A stretch of DNA of 34,310 nucleotides from Acidobacteriota bacterium. Its GTDB lineage: Bacteria; Acidobacteriota; Terriglobia; Bryobacterales; Bryobacteraceae. This document shows positions 15,726 to 23,578 of this stretch, piece after piece. The DNA lies in assembly GCA_016178155.1 (NCBI GenBank), contig JACOTZ010000013.1, positions 1-34,310 of the forward strand. The letters are read 5' to 3'. The notes under the pieces are model-generated. The model was not told the DNA's origin. It searched no databases and saw nothing but the letters and a program-made list of their open reading frames with translations. How positions within the stretch are numbered: position 1 is the stretch's first letter; every line of letters starts with the position of its first letter. A program made the position numbers and the translations under genes.

Positions 15726-16874
15726 ATGGTCCTGCGGCCGTATTATCTTCCCGAGCTCATCCTTTTCTCCGTTTCGGGCGTCATGCTTCTGGCGCTCGCG
15801 TGGCGTGCTTACCGGTCGCCCGCGGTACAGCGATCCCGATGGCGTGCCGCCCCGATTCTGCTGGGCGCAATCGCAGCGGGCGGCTGGTTGGCCGCCGGAT
15901 TGGCGCTGCAGACCGCGCGCGTGGCCAGCCGGTTCCCGCTGCCCTGGGTCTTCTGGACACGCGGCCTCGCGTTGGCCTTCGCCTGCTGGATGATCTGGTT
16001 GTTCGCCCTGACGCTCGTCCGCGGCCGCGCCGAAAAGTTCCGGCCGGACCGGCGCGACTTCCTGCGGTGGACACAGGCGGTCGCGGTGGCTGCGCCGGTT
16101 GTGCTTTGCGGATTCGGCATCGCCCGGCGCAACGAGCTGACCGCGCGCGAAATCGACGTGCCGGTCCCGGGGCTGCCAGACGATCTCCATGGGCTTCGGC
16201 TCGTGCAGCTCAGCGACATCCATCTCAGTCCGTACCTCAGCGAAGCCGACCTCGCCTGGGCCGTGGAGATGGCCAACAGCTTCCGCGCGCACCTGGCGGT
16301 GGTAACGGGTGACCTGATCACCGACAGCAAAGACGGGCTGGATGTCTGCATCGAGCACCTGGCTCGCCTGCGCGCGGAGGCGGGCGTGATCGGCTGCCAC
16401 GGCAACCACGAGATCTACGCCGGCTGCGAAGAGCAGGCGACCTCGGCCGGATTGCGTGCGGGCATCCATTTTCTCCGGCAGGAGTCGCGTGTCTTCCGCT
16501 TTGGCAATGCGGAGCTCAACGTCGCAGGCGTCGATTACCAGCGCCGCCACCGTCCCTACCTGGTGGGCGCGGAAGCATTGCGAGCGCCCGGCGCCGTCAA
16601 TCTTCTGCTTTCCCATAACCCGGACGTGTTTCCCGTGGCGGCGCGGCAGGGATACGATCTCACTCTCTCCGGGCACACCCACGGCGGCCAGGTAAATGTC
16701 GAAATCCTGTCGCGCCAGATCAACCCGGCGCGGTACTTCACACCTTACACGTACGGCCTCTACCGGCTGGGCAGAGCGGCCGTCTACGTGACGCGCGGCA
16801 TCGGGACCGTCGGTATACCGGCGCGTTTCGGCGCGCCGCCCGAAGTCGCACTCATCCGCCTGTGCGCTACCTGA
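15726..16874 (+). CDS. Membrane-bound metallophosphoesterase (YkuE/YaeI-like) with internal Tat-like motif
   Basis: A 382-residue protein. Three hydrophobic segments (about residues 9-26, 42-60 and 80-98) precede an internal twin-arginine-like motif, RRDFLR at 109-114, with its own hydrophobic stretch (TQAVAVAAPVVLCGFG). The phosphoesterase domain follows and has all the expected metal-binding motifs: D164-I-H166 (LSDIHLS), VVTGDLIT (about 193-199), GNHE (226-229), LLLSHNPDVF and LSGHTHGGQ. These bind two metal ions and hydrolyse phosphoesters; YkuE-like members are often placed outside the membrane and some relatives cleave lipid A precursors. It overlaps the next gene by 13 bases and heads a compact operon. 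The substrate is unknown. Confidence 0.88.
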   Translation: MVLRPYYLPELILFSVSGVMLLALAWRAYRSPAVQRSRWRAAPILLGAIAAGGWLAAGLALQTARVASRFPLPWVFWTRGLALAFACWMIWLFALTLVRGRAEKFRPDRRDFLRWTQAVAVAAPVVLCGFGIARRNELTAREIDVPVPGLPDDLHGLRLVQLSDIHLSPYLSEADLAWAVEMANSFRAHLAVVTGDLITDSKDGLDVCIEHLARLRAEAGVIGCHGNHEIYAGCEEQATSAGLRAGIHFLRQESRVFRFGNAELNVAGVDYQRRHRPYLVGAEALRAPGAVNLLLSHNPDVFPVAARQGYDLTLSGHTHGGQVNVEILSRQINPARYFTPYTYGLYRLGRAAVYVTRGIGTVGIPARFGAPPEVALIRLCAT

Positions 16875-17578
16875 TTCTCAGCGATATTCACGCCAACTGG
16901 GAGGCGCTCGCCGCGGTGCTGGCTGATGCCGAGGGTGACTACGACACCGTTCTCAATTGCGGCGACCTGGTGGGTTATGGCCCCGACCCCAATCGCGTCG
17001 TGGATTGGTGCCGGCAGAACAATCAGGTGATCGTGCGCGGCAACCACGACAAGGCCTGCGCGGGCCTGCTTGATCCGCAGTGGTTCAACCCGGTCGCGCG
17101 CACCTCGACGGAATGGACCCAGCGCGAGCTGACAGAAGTCAATCGGGAGTACCTGCGCGATCTCGCCAAGGGCCCGCGCGCCGTCGACGGCTTCGAGATC
17201 CTGCACGGGTCCCCGCTCGATGAGGATGAATACCTGGTCCACGTCTACGAGATCGGGTTTGCGGCGCGCAGGCTAGAAATGCCGCTGGGCTTCTTCGGAC
17301 ACACGCATCTGCAGGGCGCGTACCTGGTGCATCGCAATGGCGTGAAGGAGCTGCCGCCGGTGTTCGAAATCGAGGAAACGGCACGCTACATGATCAACTC
17401 CGGCTCGGTCGGGCAGCCGCGCGACGACGATCCCCGCGCTGCCTATGCCATCTACGATACCGGCGAGCACGTCGTGGAGCTCCGCCGCGTGAGCTACGAT
17501 ATTGAGAAAACCCAGCAGAAGATTCTCCGGGCCGGCCTGCCGGAAGTGCTCGCGGCACGGCTGGAATTCGGTACCTGA
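16862..17578 (+). CDS. Cytoplasmic metallophosphoesterase (YfcE/MJ0936-like)
   Basis: A 238-residue soluble calcineurin-like phosphoesterase. It begins with a GTG codon inside the 3' end of the previous gene; MRYLILSDIHANWEALAAVL opens the domain exactly, so the start is well fixed. Metal-binding motifs are D-I-H (SDIHAN), LNCGDLVGYG, VRGNHD, ILHGSP and FFGHTHLQ. The C-terminal part (YMINSGSVGQPRDDDPRAAYAIYD) is typical of the YfcE-type subgroup, which includes cyclic-nucleotide and phosphodiester hydrolases. Translational coupling with the membrane phosphoesterase upstream is likely, and the dehydrogenase gene follows after three bases. The physiological substrate is not known. Confidence 0.9.
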   Translation: MRYLILSDIHANWEALAAVLADAEGDYDTVLNCGDLVGYGPDPNRVVDWCRQNNQVIVRGNHDKACAGLLDPQWFNPVARTSTEWTQRELTEVNREYLRDLAKGPRAVDGFEILHGSPLDEDEYLVHVYEIGFAARRLEMPLGFFGHTHLQGAYLVHRNGVKELPPVFEIEETARYMINSGSVGQPRDDDPRAAYAIYDTGEHVVELRRVSYDIEKTQQKILRAGLPEVLAARLEFGT

Positions 17579-17581
17579 TCC

Positions 17582-18640
17582 GTGATCCACAAGAGAAAAT
17601 ATGGCATCGCCGTGCTCGCGGGCGACGGCATCGGCGAAGAAGTCATGCGTGAAGGCGTGAAGGCGCTCCGCGCCGTGGAGCGCCGGCTGGAGGGTGTCCG
17701 TTTTGACTTGGCCGGGCATCCCGCGGGAGCCGGTGAGTTCCTTCGTCATGGCGATCCCTTACCCGAACCCACGTTCCAGGCCTGCCGTGAGGCCGACGCC
17801 GTCCTGCTCGGCGCCATGGGCCTCCCCGGCGTGCGCTGGCCCGACGGCACCGAGATGGCCCCGCAGCTCGATCTGCGTGAGCGGCTCGATCTCTATCTCG
17901 GACTGCGGCCGGTCAAGCTTTTGCACCAGGAACACACGCCATTGAAGGGCTATCGGGCGGCGCAGATCGATCTCTTGATGATTCGAGAGAATACCGAAGG
18001 CCTCTTCTCCTCCCGGTTGCAGAAGGTGCCCCCGGACGCAGCCGAGGTGCGCGATGAATTGCTGGTCTCCCGTCACCACAGCGAGCGGCTGTTCCGGGAT
18101 GCCTTCGAGCAGGCCCGGAGCCGCCGCCGCAAAGTCACACTCGTGGACAAGTCGAACGTGCTGCCGTCAATGGCGTTCTTCCGGCGGATCTTCGACGAGG
18201 TCAGCCAGTCTTACCCGGACATAACAGCCGAGCGCGTCTACGTCGATGCCGCGGCGCTCTACCTCATACAGCGGCCCCACACATTCGACGTGATCGTGAC
18301 CGAGAACATGTTCGGGGACATTCTTTCCGACCTGGCGGCGGGACTGGTTGGCGGCATGGGAATGGCGCCGTCGGCCGATATTGGCGCGAAGCACGCGGTC
18401 TTCCAGCCGGCACACGGCTCGGCGCCCGATATCGCCGGCCAGGGAATCGCTAACCCGGTCGCGATGATTCTTTCCGCTGCCATGATGCTGGACTGGCTCG
18501 GCGAGGCGGATGGGGCCGCCATGCTGCGGCGGGCCGTCGAGCGCGCCCTGGCCGATCCGGCAAACCGCACGCGCGACCTGGGCGGCGATCTCAGCACCGA
18601 AACCATGGGCGACCGCATCCTCTCGCAGCTCCCAGCATGA
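17582..18640 (+). CDS. Isocitrate/isopropylmalate dehydrogenase family enzyme
   Basis: A 352-residue beta-decarboxylating dehydrogenase that oxidises a 2-hydroxy acid with NAD(P)+ and releases CO2. It starts at GTG three bases after the previous gene. Family residues are present: [10 protein letters not shown] (12-21), LGLRPVKLL (106-114), K190 (LVDKSNVLP), D222 (VYVDAAALY), D246 and D250 ([10 protein letters not shown]), and the nucleotide loop [15 protein letters not shown] (278-292). The ENTEGLF block has F142 where many members carry the catalytic Tyr, so activity may differ from LeuB. No leuA, leuC or leuD is near. Coupling to the amidohydrolase gene by a four-base overlap favours a catabolic hydroxy-acid role over leucine synthesis; that is inference. 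Confidence 0.85.
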   Translation: MIHKRKYGIAVLAGDGIGEEVMREGVKALRAVERRLEGVRFDLAGHPAGAGEFLRHGDPLPEPTFQACREADAVLLGAMGLPGVRWPDGTEMAPQLDLRERLDLYLGLRPVKLLHQEHTPLKGYRAAQIDLLMIRENTEGLFSSRLQKVPPDAAEVRDELLVSRHHSERLFRDAFEQARSRRRKVTLVDKSNVLPSMAFFRRIFDEVSQSYPDITAERVYVDAAALYLIQRPHTFDVIVTENMFGDILSDLAAGLVGGMGMAPSADIGAKHAVFQPAHGSAPDIAGQGIANPVAMILSAAMMLDWLGEADGAAMLRRAVERALADPANRTRDLGGDLSTETMGDRILSQLPA

Positions 18641-19380
18641 GAAACGGCTTCCGGCTGTACGATACGCATACCCACATCGGCGCTGCTTTGCATAGCGGCC
18701 GCAGGACCACGGCCGAACAGTTGCTGGCCGGCATGGACGCGGTTGGGGTCGACCGCTCGCTTGCCATTCCCTTCCCCGTCGTCGACAACCACCGCGCGGC
18801 CCACGACGAAATCGCCCGCGCTGTCCGCGCCTGGCCGGACCGGCTCCGGGGGTGCATCTGCCTGCCGCCGTTCCTCCCGCGTCAGGAGTTCCGGGACGAG
18901 CTGCGGCGCTGCGTGGAACATCATGGCTTCCGCGCGCTCAAGCTTCAGCCGCAGTACCATGGCCTGAACCCGCTCTCGCCGCGGCACCAGTTCTTTTTCG
19001 AGCTGGCCGCTGAGCACAGCCTGACAATCGTGGCGCATACCGGTTCCGGCGTGCCCTTCGCCCTTCCCTCGCTGTTTATGGCGCCGGCAAAGCGGCTGCC
19101 GGAGCTGCGCATCGTGCTCGGACACGCAGGCGGTTCTGTCTACTATCAGGAGTGCATTGTGGCAGCCTTGCTCTGCCCGAACGTGTACATCGAAGTGTCG
19201 TCGCTGGCGCCGCATCACGTACTCGATATCCTCGGCCACGTCGGTGCGGAGCGCCTGATGGCGGGCTCCGACTTACCGGAGAGTACGGCGGCCGAGATGG
19301 GGAAAATCGTCGATCTGGAGATTCCGGCGGAAGCGAAGCGTCAGATCCTCTGGGAAACGGCTGAGCGGCTGTTCGGGTAG
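18637..19380 (+). CDS. Amidohydrolase-family (Amidohydro_2) TIM-barrel hydrolase
   Basis: A 247-residue cytoplasmic metal-dependent hydrolase or decarboxylase. Its ATG overlaps the previous stop (ATGA), fixing the start. Metal-site motifs follow the barrel order: DTHTH at residues 9-13, [10 protein letters not shown] (strand 3-4 region), [16 protein letters not shown] and AGSDLPES. This H-x-H/H/H/D pattern is that of the Amidohydro_2 group, which includes gamma-resorcylate and ACMS-type decarboxylases and lactone hydrolases. It is the last gene of the four-gene set beginning at 15726. Pairing with a hydroxy-acid dehydrogenase suggests consecutive steps on one substrate, which the sequence does not name. 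Confidence 0.88.
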   Translation: MRNGFRLYDTHTHIGAALHSGRRTTAEQLLAGMDAVGVDRSLAIPFPVVDNHRAAHDEIARAVRAWPDRLRGCICLPPFLPRQEFRDELRRCVEHHGFRALKLQPQYHGLNPLSPRHQFFFELAAEHSLTIVAHTGSGVPFALPSLFMAPAKRLPELRIVLGHAGGSVYYQECIVAALLCPNVYIEVSSLAPHHVLDILGHVGAERLMAGSDLPESTAAEMGKIVDLEIPAEAKRQILWETAERLFG

Positions 19381-19554
19381 CTACTTTCCATCTCCGGCGG
19401 AGGTCTTCGTCGAGATCGGCCTCGACACGCACTAGCCGGCCTCCGAACAGATACACTGGATGGCTACCAGACCTGGCGAGTCGCAAATCGGCTGGAGCTT
19501 GGCGCGGCGCCGAACATGGTCGAGACACTCGCAGGTCTTCTGGAGCGACTGAAT

Positions 19555-20805
19555 ATGCAAAGCAGCGAGTCGAACCGGCGGCAGTTCCTGACCAGGAGTT
19601 TGGCCGTGACCCTGACAGCGTCGTCGTACAACCGGGTCCGGGGTGCAAACGAGCGGGTGCGTGTGGCAAACGTGGGCTGCGGTCGCCGCGGCCTGCTGCG
19701 CGAGCTGATTCAGATAAAAGACGATGCGCAGGTCGAGGTCGCGGCGGTTTGTGACACCTGGAAGCAGAAGCTCGAAAAAGCAGTCGAGCAGGTGCGGGAG
19801 TTCACGGGCCAGGCGCCGTTTGCGACCGCGCGGATCCACGACGTGCTCGCGCGCAAGGACATCGATGCCGTCGTCATCGCCACGCCGGATCACCTGCACT
19901 GCACGCAACTGATGGAGGCGATCGCTGCGGGCAAGGACGTTTACGTCGAGAAGCCCCTCGCCAGGAACATGAAGGAGCTGATCCGCGCGTATGACGCGGT
20001 CAAGAAGTCGGATCGAATCGTGCAGATGGGCACGCAGATGCGGAGCTATCCGCAATCGGCCGGGGCGAAAACCTTCCTCGCGTCGGGACAGCTCGGTAAG
20101 ATCCTCAAGATCGAGCAGGTGCGGAACGGCTATAGCCCTTACTGGATGAGCTACGGCGGCGAGACCTTCCAGCACGAGCCGCCGGCAGAGGGCGACGTGG
20201 ACTGGAAAGCGTTTCTCGGCGACAGGAAGGCGCGCCCCTTCGATCCCGTCCGCTATCAGAACTGGTACGGATTCCGCGAATTCTCTCGCGGGCCTCATAC
20301 AAATCTGATGGTCCACTTTATCGATCTGGTGCACTACGTCACGGACCTGCGCTTCCCCAAGCGCGTCGTGGCGCTCGGTAATACGTACCGCTGGAAAGAA
20401 AGCTTCGACGTGCCGGACTCGGTCGAGGTCGCGCTGGAATACCCCGAGGGCTTCATGGTGCGATATTCCACCCGCTACGGGAACAGCGCGGGCAATTTTG
20501 CCAAATGGTTCGGAACGCTGGGGACGCTCGACGCGAAGAACCTTTCCCCGCGCGAGACCTGGATGGCGAGCGGCGAGGGATCCGGGGAGCCCGACAAGCT
20601 GGCATCGGCTTTGGAGTTGCCCAAGCCGGAAACGGTGCACCACATGAAGAACTGGATCGACTGTATTCGCAGCAGGCAGCAGCCGGTCGCGCCGATCGAA
20701 GCCGGCTACGCGCACTCGGTCGCGATCATTATGGCCGACGAAGCGCTGACCTCCGGCCGCCGGATGACGTATGACCACGCACGGCGCGAAGTGGCCGCGG
20801 GCTGA
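19555..20805 (+). CDS. Tat-exported Gfo/Idh/MocA oxidoreductase
   Basis: A 416-residue NAD(P)-dependent sugar or polyol oxidoreductase. The start at 19555 is supported by GGAG nine bases upstream and places a twin-arginine signal (ESNRRQFLTRSLAVTLTASS) at the N-terminus. The Rossmann fold starts at VRVANVGCGRRGLLRELI. The family E-K-P motif is in DVYVEKPLARNMKELI. The C-terminal domain includes HTNLMVHFIDLVHYVTDL, the usual H-x-x-D substrate-binding helix. Members with Tat signals are common in Acidobacteriota and Planctomycetota and act on sugars or glycans in the periplasm with tightly held cofactor. Whether it belongs to the preceding operon is unclear: 174 bases separate them, with a TACACT box at 19452-19457. 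Confidence 0.9.
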   Translation: MQSSESNRRQFLTRSLAVTLTASSYNRVRGANERVRVANVGCGRRGLLRELIQIKDDAQVEVAAVCDTWKQKLEKAVEQVREFTGQAPFATARIHDVLARKDIDAVVIATPDHLHCTQLMEAIAAGKDVYVEKPLARNMKELIRAYDAVKKSDRIVQMGTQMRSYPQSAGAKTFLASGQLGKILKIEQVRNGYSPYWMSYGGETFQHEPPAEGDVDWKAFLGDRKARPFDPVRYQNWYGFREFSRGPHTNLMVHFIDLVHYVTDLRFPKRVVALGNTYRWKESFDVPDSVEVALEYPEGFMVRYSTRYGNSAGNFAKWFGTLGTLDAKNLSPRETWMASGEGSGEPDKLASALELPKPETVHHMKNWIDCIRSRQQPVAPIEAGYAHSVAIIMADEALTSGRRMTYDHARREVAAG

Positions 20806-21125
20806 GATTCTCCTTCGAAGTTGTGGTTGCGCTCCGCTGGGCGCCCGGCTGCCTGAGGCTGTTGCGCATCTTTCATCCGCGGTCACCTCCACCGGCCGCT
20901 CAGGTCGCGGCTCAGAACACCACTTCCGAGCCGCGCGTCTTAGCAAGCGGCATGCGGGCCGGCCACGGGCTCGGGGTCCGCGCCCGACCCACTGTGACGC
21001 TAACGAAGTAAGCGTTCGGCGCCTGGCCATCGCAGCAGACCATTGATCGAGAAGTCGAGAAAAAACACTGACGACAGGCCTCGCGGTTTCAAGTACACTG
21101 GAATAAGATCGGTCGGAGGTTAAGC
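20806..21125. other. Intergenic region upstream of the DUF362 gene
   Basis: No convincing gene in 320 bases. The right end holds a TACACT box (21094-21099), 26 bases before the ATG, and GGAGG (21115-21119) six bases before it, so this is the promoter/leader of the DUF362 gene. A short 5-bp stem (ACGCT...AGCGT) lies near 21000. The rest shows nothing I can name. Confidence 0.5.
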
Positions 21126-22403
21126 ATGCTCACACGGCGTGATTTCGTGCGCACAGGAGCGCTGGCAACCGCGGGTGCCGCGGCCGGGGTCGATCTCGGG
21201 GCCGCGCCATCGCGTCTACCACAGGCCTATTTCGGCCTCCATCCCTTCATCGAGCAGAACCCCAAGGCGGTCTTCATCCGGCGCACGAAAGTCCCGCACA
21301 AGATGCACGAGGAATCGAAGCGGCGCGAGGGACTGTCCCTGGCGCGCGAGATCTTTGTGCCGCTCGATCAGCCGGGGATTCCGGTGTCCCACCGCATCGT
21401 CCTCAAGCCGAATGTGTGCAGCGTGCGCAGCAAGGACCGGCCGGACGTCGAAAACTGGGGCACCGGCACCGATCCCCAGTTCTACGAGGGAATGGTGATG
21501 GGCCTCAAGGAGATCGGGCTCAAGAAATTTCATTTCGTCGAGGCCAATAATTTTCATGCCTGGAACTATCGCGGGTTTGTCGATATCAATGAGCGGCATG
21601 GCATCGAGATGAACGAGCCCTCCCGGCGCGTCCGCAACTTCCGCGACGGCTACGAGATGACCTGGAGCAAGGTCCCGGACGGCGTCGTCTATACCAGCAT
21701 TCCCCACTATGCGCCGGTGAATGAGCCCGACACCTGGCTGCTGAACATCGCCAAGTGGAAGGCGCACGGGATGTGCCTCACGCAGTCGGTGAAGAACGAG
21801 CAGGGGCTCGTGATCCTGCCCTACGTCCGCTTCTGCCCCGGCTGGCAAATGGTGACGGGCGCGCCCGAATTCATGCAGCCGAACATTCATCCGCGCGTCG
21901 AACCCGTGATCAACCGGCTGTTTGAAAGTCACAGGCGTATGAACTACGCGCGCTACGACAGCACCGCGCGATTGAGCCCGATGCATCAGGAGATTTGGGC
22001 GCACAAGACCTGCGACAACATGAGCGTGCTGAAGACGGGTCTGGCCATGATTGAGGGGATCTACGGCAGGGACGGAAACGGCTTCGGGATCGGCAACGAT
22101 TACCTGTCGAACCTGGTGATGTTCAGCAAAGACAAGTTCCGGCTCGACCTCATCGGGCTGTACCTCGGCGGCCACGAGCCCGGCAACATCAACGTGTATC
22201 GGATCGCCAAGGAACGCGGGCTCAGCGATACTTTCAATCCCTGGGACGTTCCCGTCTACGAGTGGGTCGGTGGCGAAGCCGTTCCGCGAAAGCTGACCGA
22301 TTTCGCGCGCACTCCGCTGAAGACGTATTACCTCCAGAAGCCCGGAGAGCCCGAGTACCACCTGGTCAACGAGCCGTTCGACTACGACCGCTACAAGCTG
22401 TAA
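21126..22403 (+). CDS. Tat-exported DUF362 domain protein
   Basis: A 425-residue exported protein. MLTRRDFVRTGALATAGAAAG is a twin-arginine signal, and GGAGG six bases upstream supports the start. The mature protein carries DUF362 features: HRIVLKPNVCSVRSKD, then GTGTDPQFYEGMVMGLKEIGLKKFHFVEANN, then LLNIAKWKAHGMCLTQSVKN and NMSVLKTGLAMIEGIYGRDG. In this family the conserved K-P-N and Lys/His-rich blocks are thought to handle metals or redox partners; many members are fused to ferredoxin domains, but no C-x-x-C cluster is visible here. Function is not established. Its last 13 bases overlap the 3' end of the convergent membrane-protein gene. Confidence 0.85.
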   Translation: MLTRRDFVRTGALATAGAAAGVDLGAAPSRLPQAYFGLHPFIEQNPKAVFIRRTKVPHKMHEESKRREGLSLAREIFVPLDQPGIPVSHRIVLKPNVCSVRSKDRPDVENWGTGTDPQFYEGMVMGLKEIGLKKFHFVEANNFHAWNYRGFVDINERHGIEMNEPSRRVRNFRDGYEMTWSKVPDGVVYTSIPHYAPVNEPDTWLLNIAKWKAHGMCLTQSVKNEQGLVILPYVRFCPGWQMVTGAPEFMQPNIHPRVEPVINRLFESHRRMNYARYDSTARLSPMHQEIWAHKTCDNMSVLKTGLAMIEGIYGRDGNGFGIGNDYLSNLVMFSKDKFRLDLIGLYLGGHEPGNINVYRIAKERGLSDTFNPWDVPVYEWVGGEAVPRKLTDFARTPLKTYYLQKPGEPEYHLVNEPFDYDRYKL

Positions 22404-23083
22404 CCGTTCGGCCGCTCCGGCTCATTTGGCTTGGCCCCGGGTACACCTGCTTTTTCAAGCCACGCTATCGCTCCCGCCAGAATCGCGTAGGATGCAAGCG
22501 CCGTCACCGCCATGGCATCATCCGAAGGCGGCGGTGGACCAAATGCCATTGCCGCCTGCAAACCCAACGCCGCACATATGAACAGCGGCATCGCGTAGCG
22601 CGCGGATCCCTTGAGGGCCCGTGTATTGGCAATGCAGAGCCCCAGCCCACCCAGCACCAGCGCGCTCTCGATGACCAGCGTCACGAGCGGATAATCCCAT
22701 AGACCCAGGCCGACCTTGGCCGCGTTGTCGTACAGCGCCAAGTCCGGTCTGTGAACAAGCAGGTCGAGCGGCCAATGCGAGAACACAGCCGCTCCGACGA
22801 GCAGACCGCCACGCCTGGACCTGCTGGCGGCCAAATACGCGACGCCCGCAACCAGCGCCCAGCCGAGCGCTCCGGGTAGGCTGTGGGTGTATGGCATGTA
22901 GTACAAGTCGAGTGCGTTCGTCTTCGTAAAACCCGGGACGATGCGAACCCTTTCTACGCCCAGGAGCACGAAGATCCCCCAGAAGACGTCCAACAACTGG
23001 ACAGCGATGAATAGAATCCACAACGGCACAGCGGGTTCAACGCGCTTCGCTGCGAAGCTCGGACCGTAGTGTCCAATGAACAC
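22391..23083 (-). CDS. Multi-pass membrane protein, YdjM/DUF457-like
   Basis: A 230-residue protein with about six hydrophobic segments, starting at GTG. The opening FIGHYGPSFAAKRVEPAVPL, the segment YYMPYTHSLPGALGW and AAVFSHWPLDLLVHRPDL carry spaced His and Asp residues in loops. This resembles the membrane-bound metal-dependent hydrolase-like family (YdjM/DUF457), in which H and D residues sit in similar places. No experimental function is known for close relatives that I can name. The C-terminal tail is Pro/Glu-rich. The gene converges on the DUF362 gene with a 13-base overlap of coding ends. Confidence 0.75.
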   Translation of the reverse strand: MFIGHYGPSFAAKRVEPAVPLWILFIAVQLLDVFWGIFVLLGVERVRIVPGFTKTNALDLYYMPYTHSLPGALGWALVAGVAYLAASRSRRGGLLVGAAVFSHWPLDLLVHRPDLALYDNAAKVGLGLWDYPLVTLVIESALVLGGLGLCIANTRALKGSARYAMPLFICAALGLQAAMAFGPPPPSDDAMAVTALASYAILAGAIAWLEKAGVPGAKPNEPERPNGYSL

Positions 23084-23578
23084 TATTCCAGCCTACGCCC
23101 GCGGCCGACACCCTGCCACGTCGCACGCACCCTGGACCCATATCCGCCGGGACCCGAGCGCCTCCTCCTGGACGCCTGATTAGGCTGCGGAGGAACAGTC
23201 CAGCGCTGATCAACACGTGCGGTTGCGAGAGCAACCTGAGCTGAAACCAGAATGCACGGCAATCGCTGCCGGGCTCCGGCTAACCTTCTTCCCCGCACGC
23301 ATCAGGGACGCACCTGCATCTCGCCGGCGAGGCCCGCGCCCGCCTGCAACAAACGCCGACAGTCTCGTGGCTCAACTCGAAAATGTGCCGCCCCGATAAG
23401 CGAATGCAGCGGGCCCCCGGCTAATCGGTGCCTCCCCCATATTTGACAACCGCGCACCGTTGGCAAGCGGTGCGGCGCCATACCAAGTCAGCTCAGCTCG
23501 GATGGCCCTGACGGACGGCCCCTTGCGGGTGCGCGACAGCTCGCCGCAATCGCGTTACAATGGGCGTCTCGCATCGAT
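23084..23578. other. Intergenic region with promoter of the large secreted protein gene
   Basis: About 495 bases without a convincing gene. GCGACA (23533-23538) and TACAAT (23556-23561), 17 bases apart, form a plausible promoter ending 17 bases before the ATG at 23579. A 7-bp hairpin, CGCACCG/CGGTGCG with an 8-base loop, lies at 23453-23474 with no T-tract. The left part would hold the promoter of the divergent membrane-protein gene, not clearly recognisable. Confidence 0.5.

Noticed and set aside
20838-20852. Shared GC-rich string TGGGCGCCCGGCTGC with the transporter gene near 9038
   Set aside because: Single short match inside coding sequence with no further copies; most likely chance.
19432-21030. 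532-codon minus-strand open frame opposite the Gfo/Idh/MocA gene
   Set aside because: Antisense shadow of a gene with intact Rossmann and E-K-P motifs.
11224-23453. 13-base match ATTTGACAACCGC at 11224 and 23441, each followed by a GC hairpin
   Set aside because: Exact 13-mers recur by chance in 34 kb, and no -10 box lies at a proper distance from either TTGACA.
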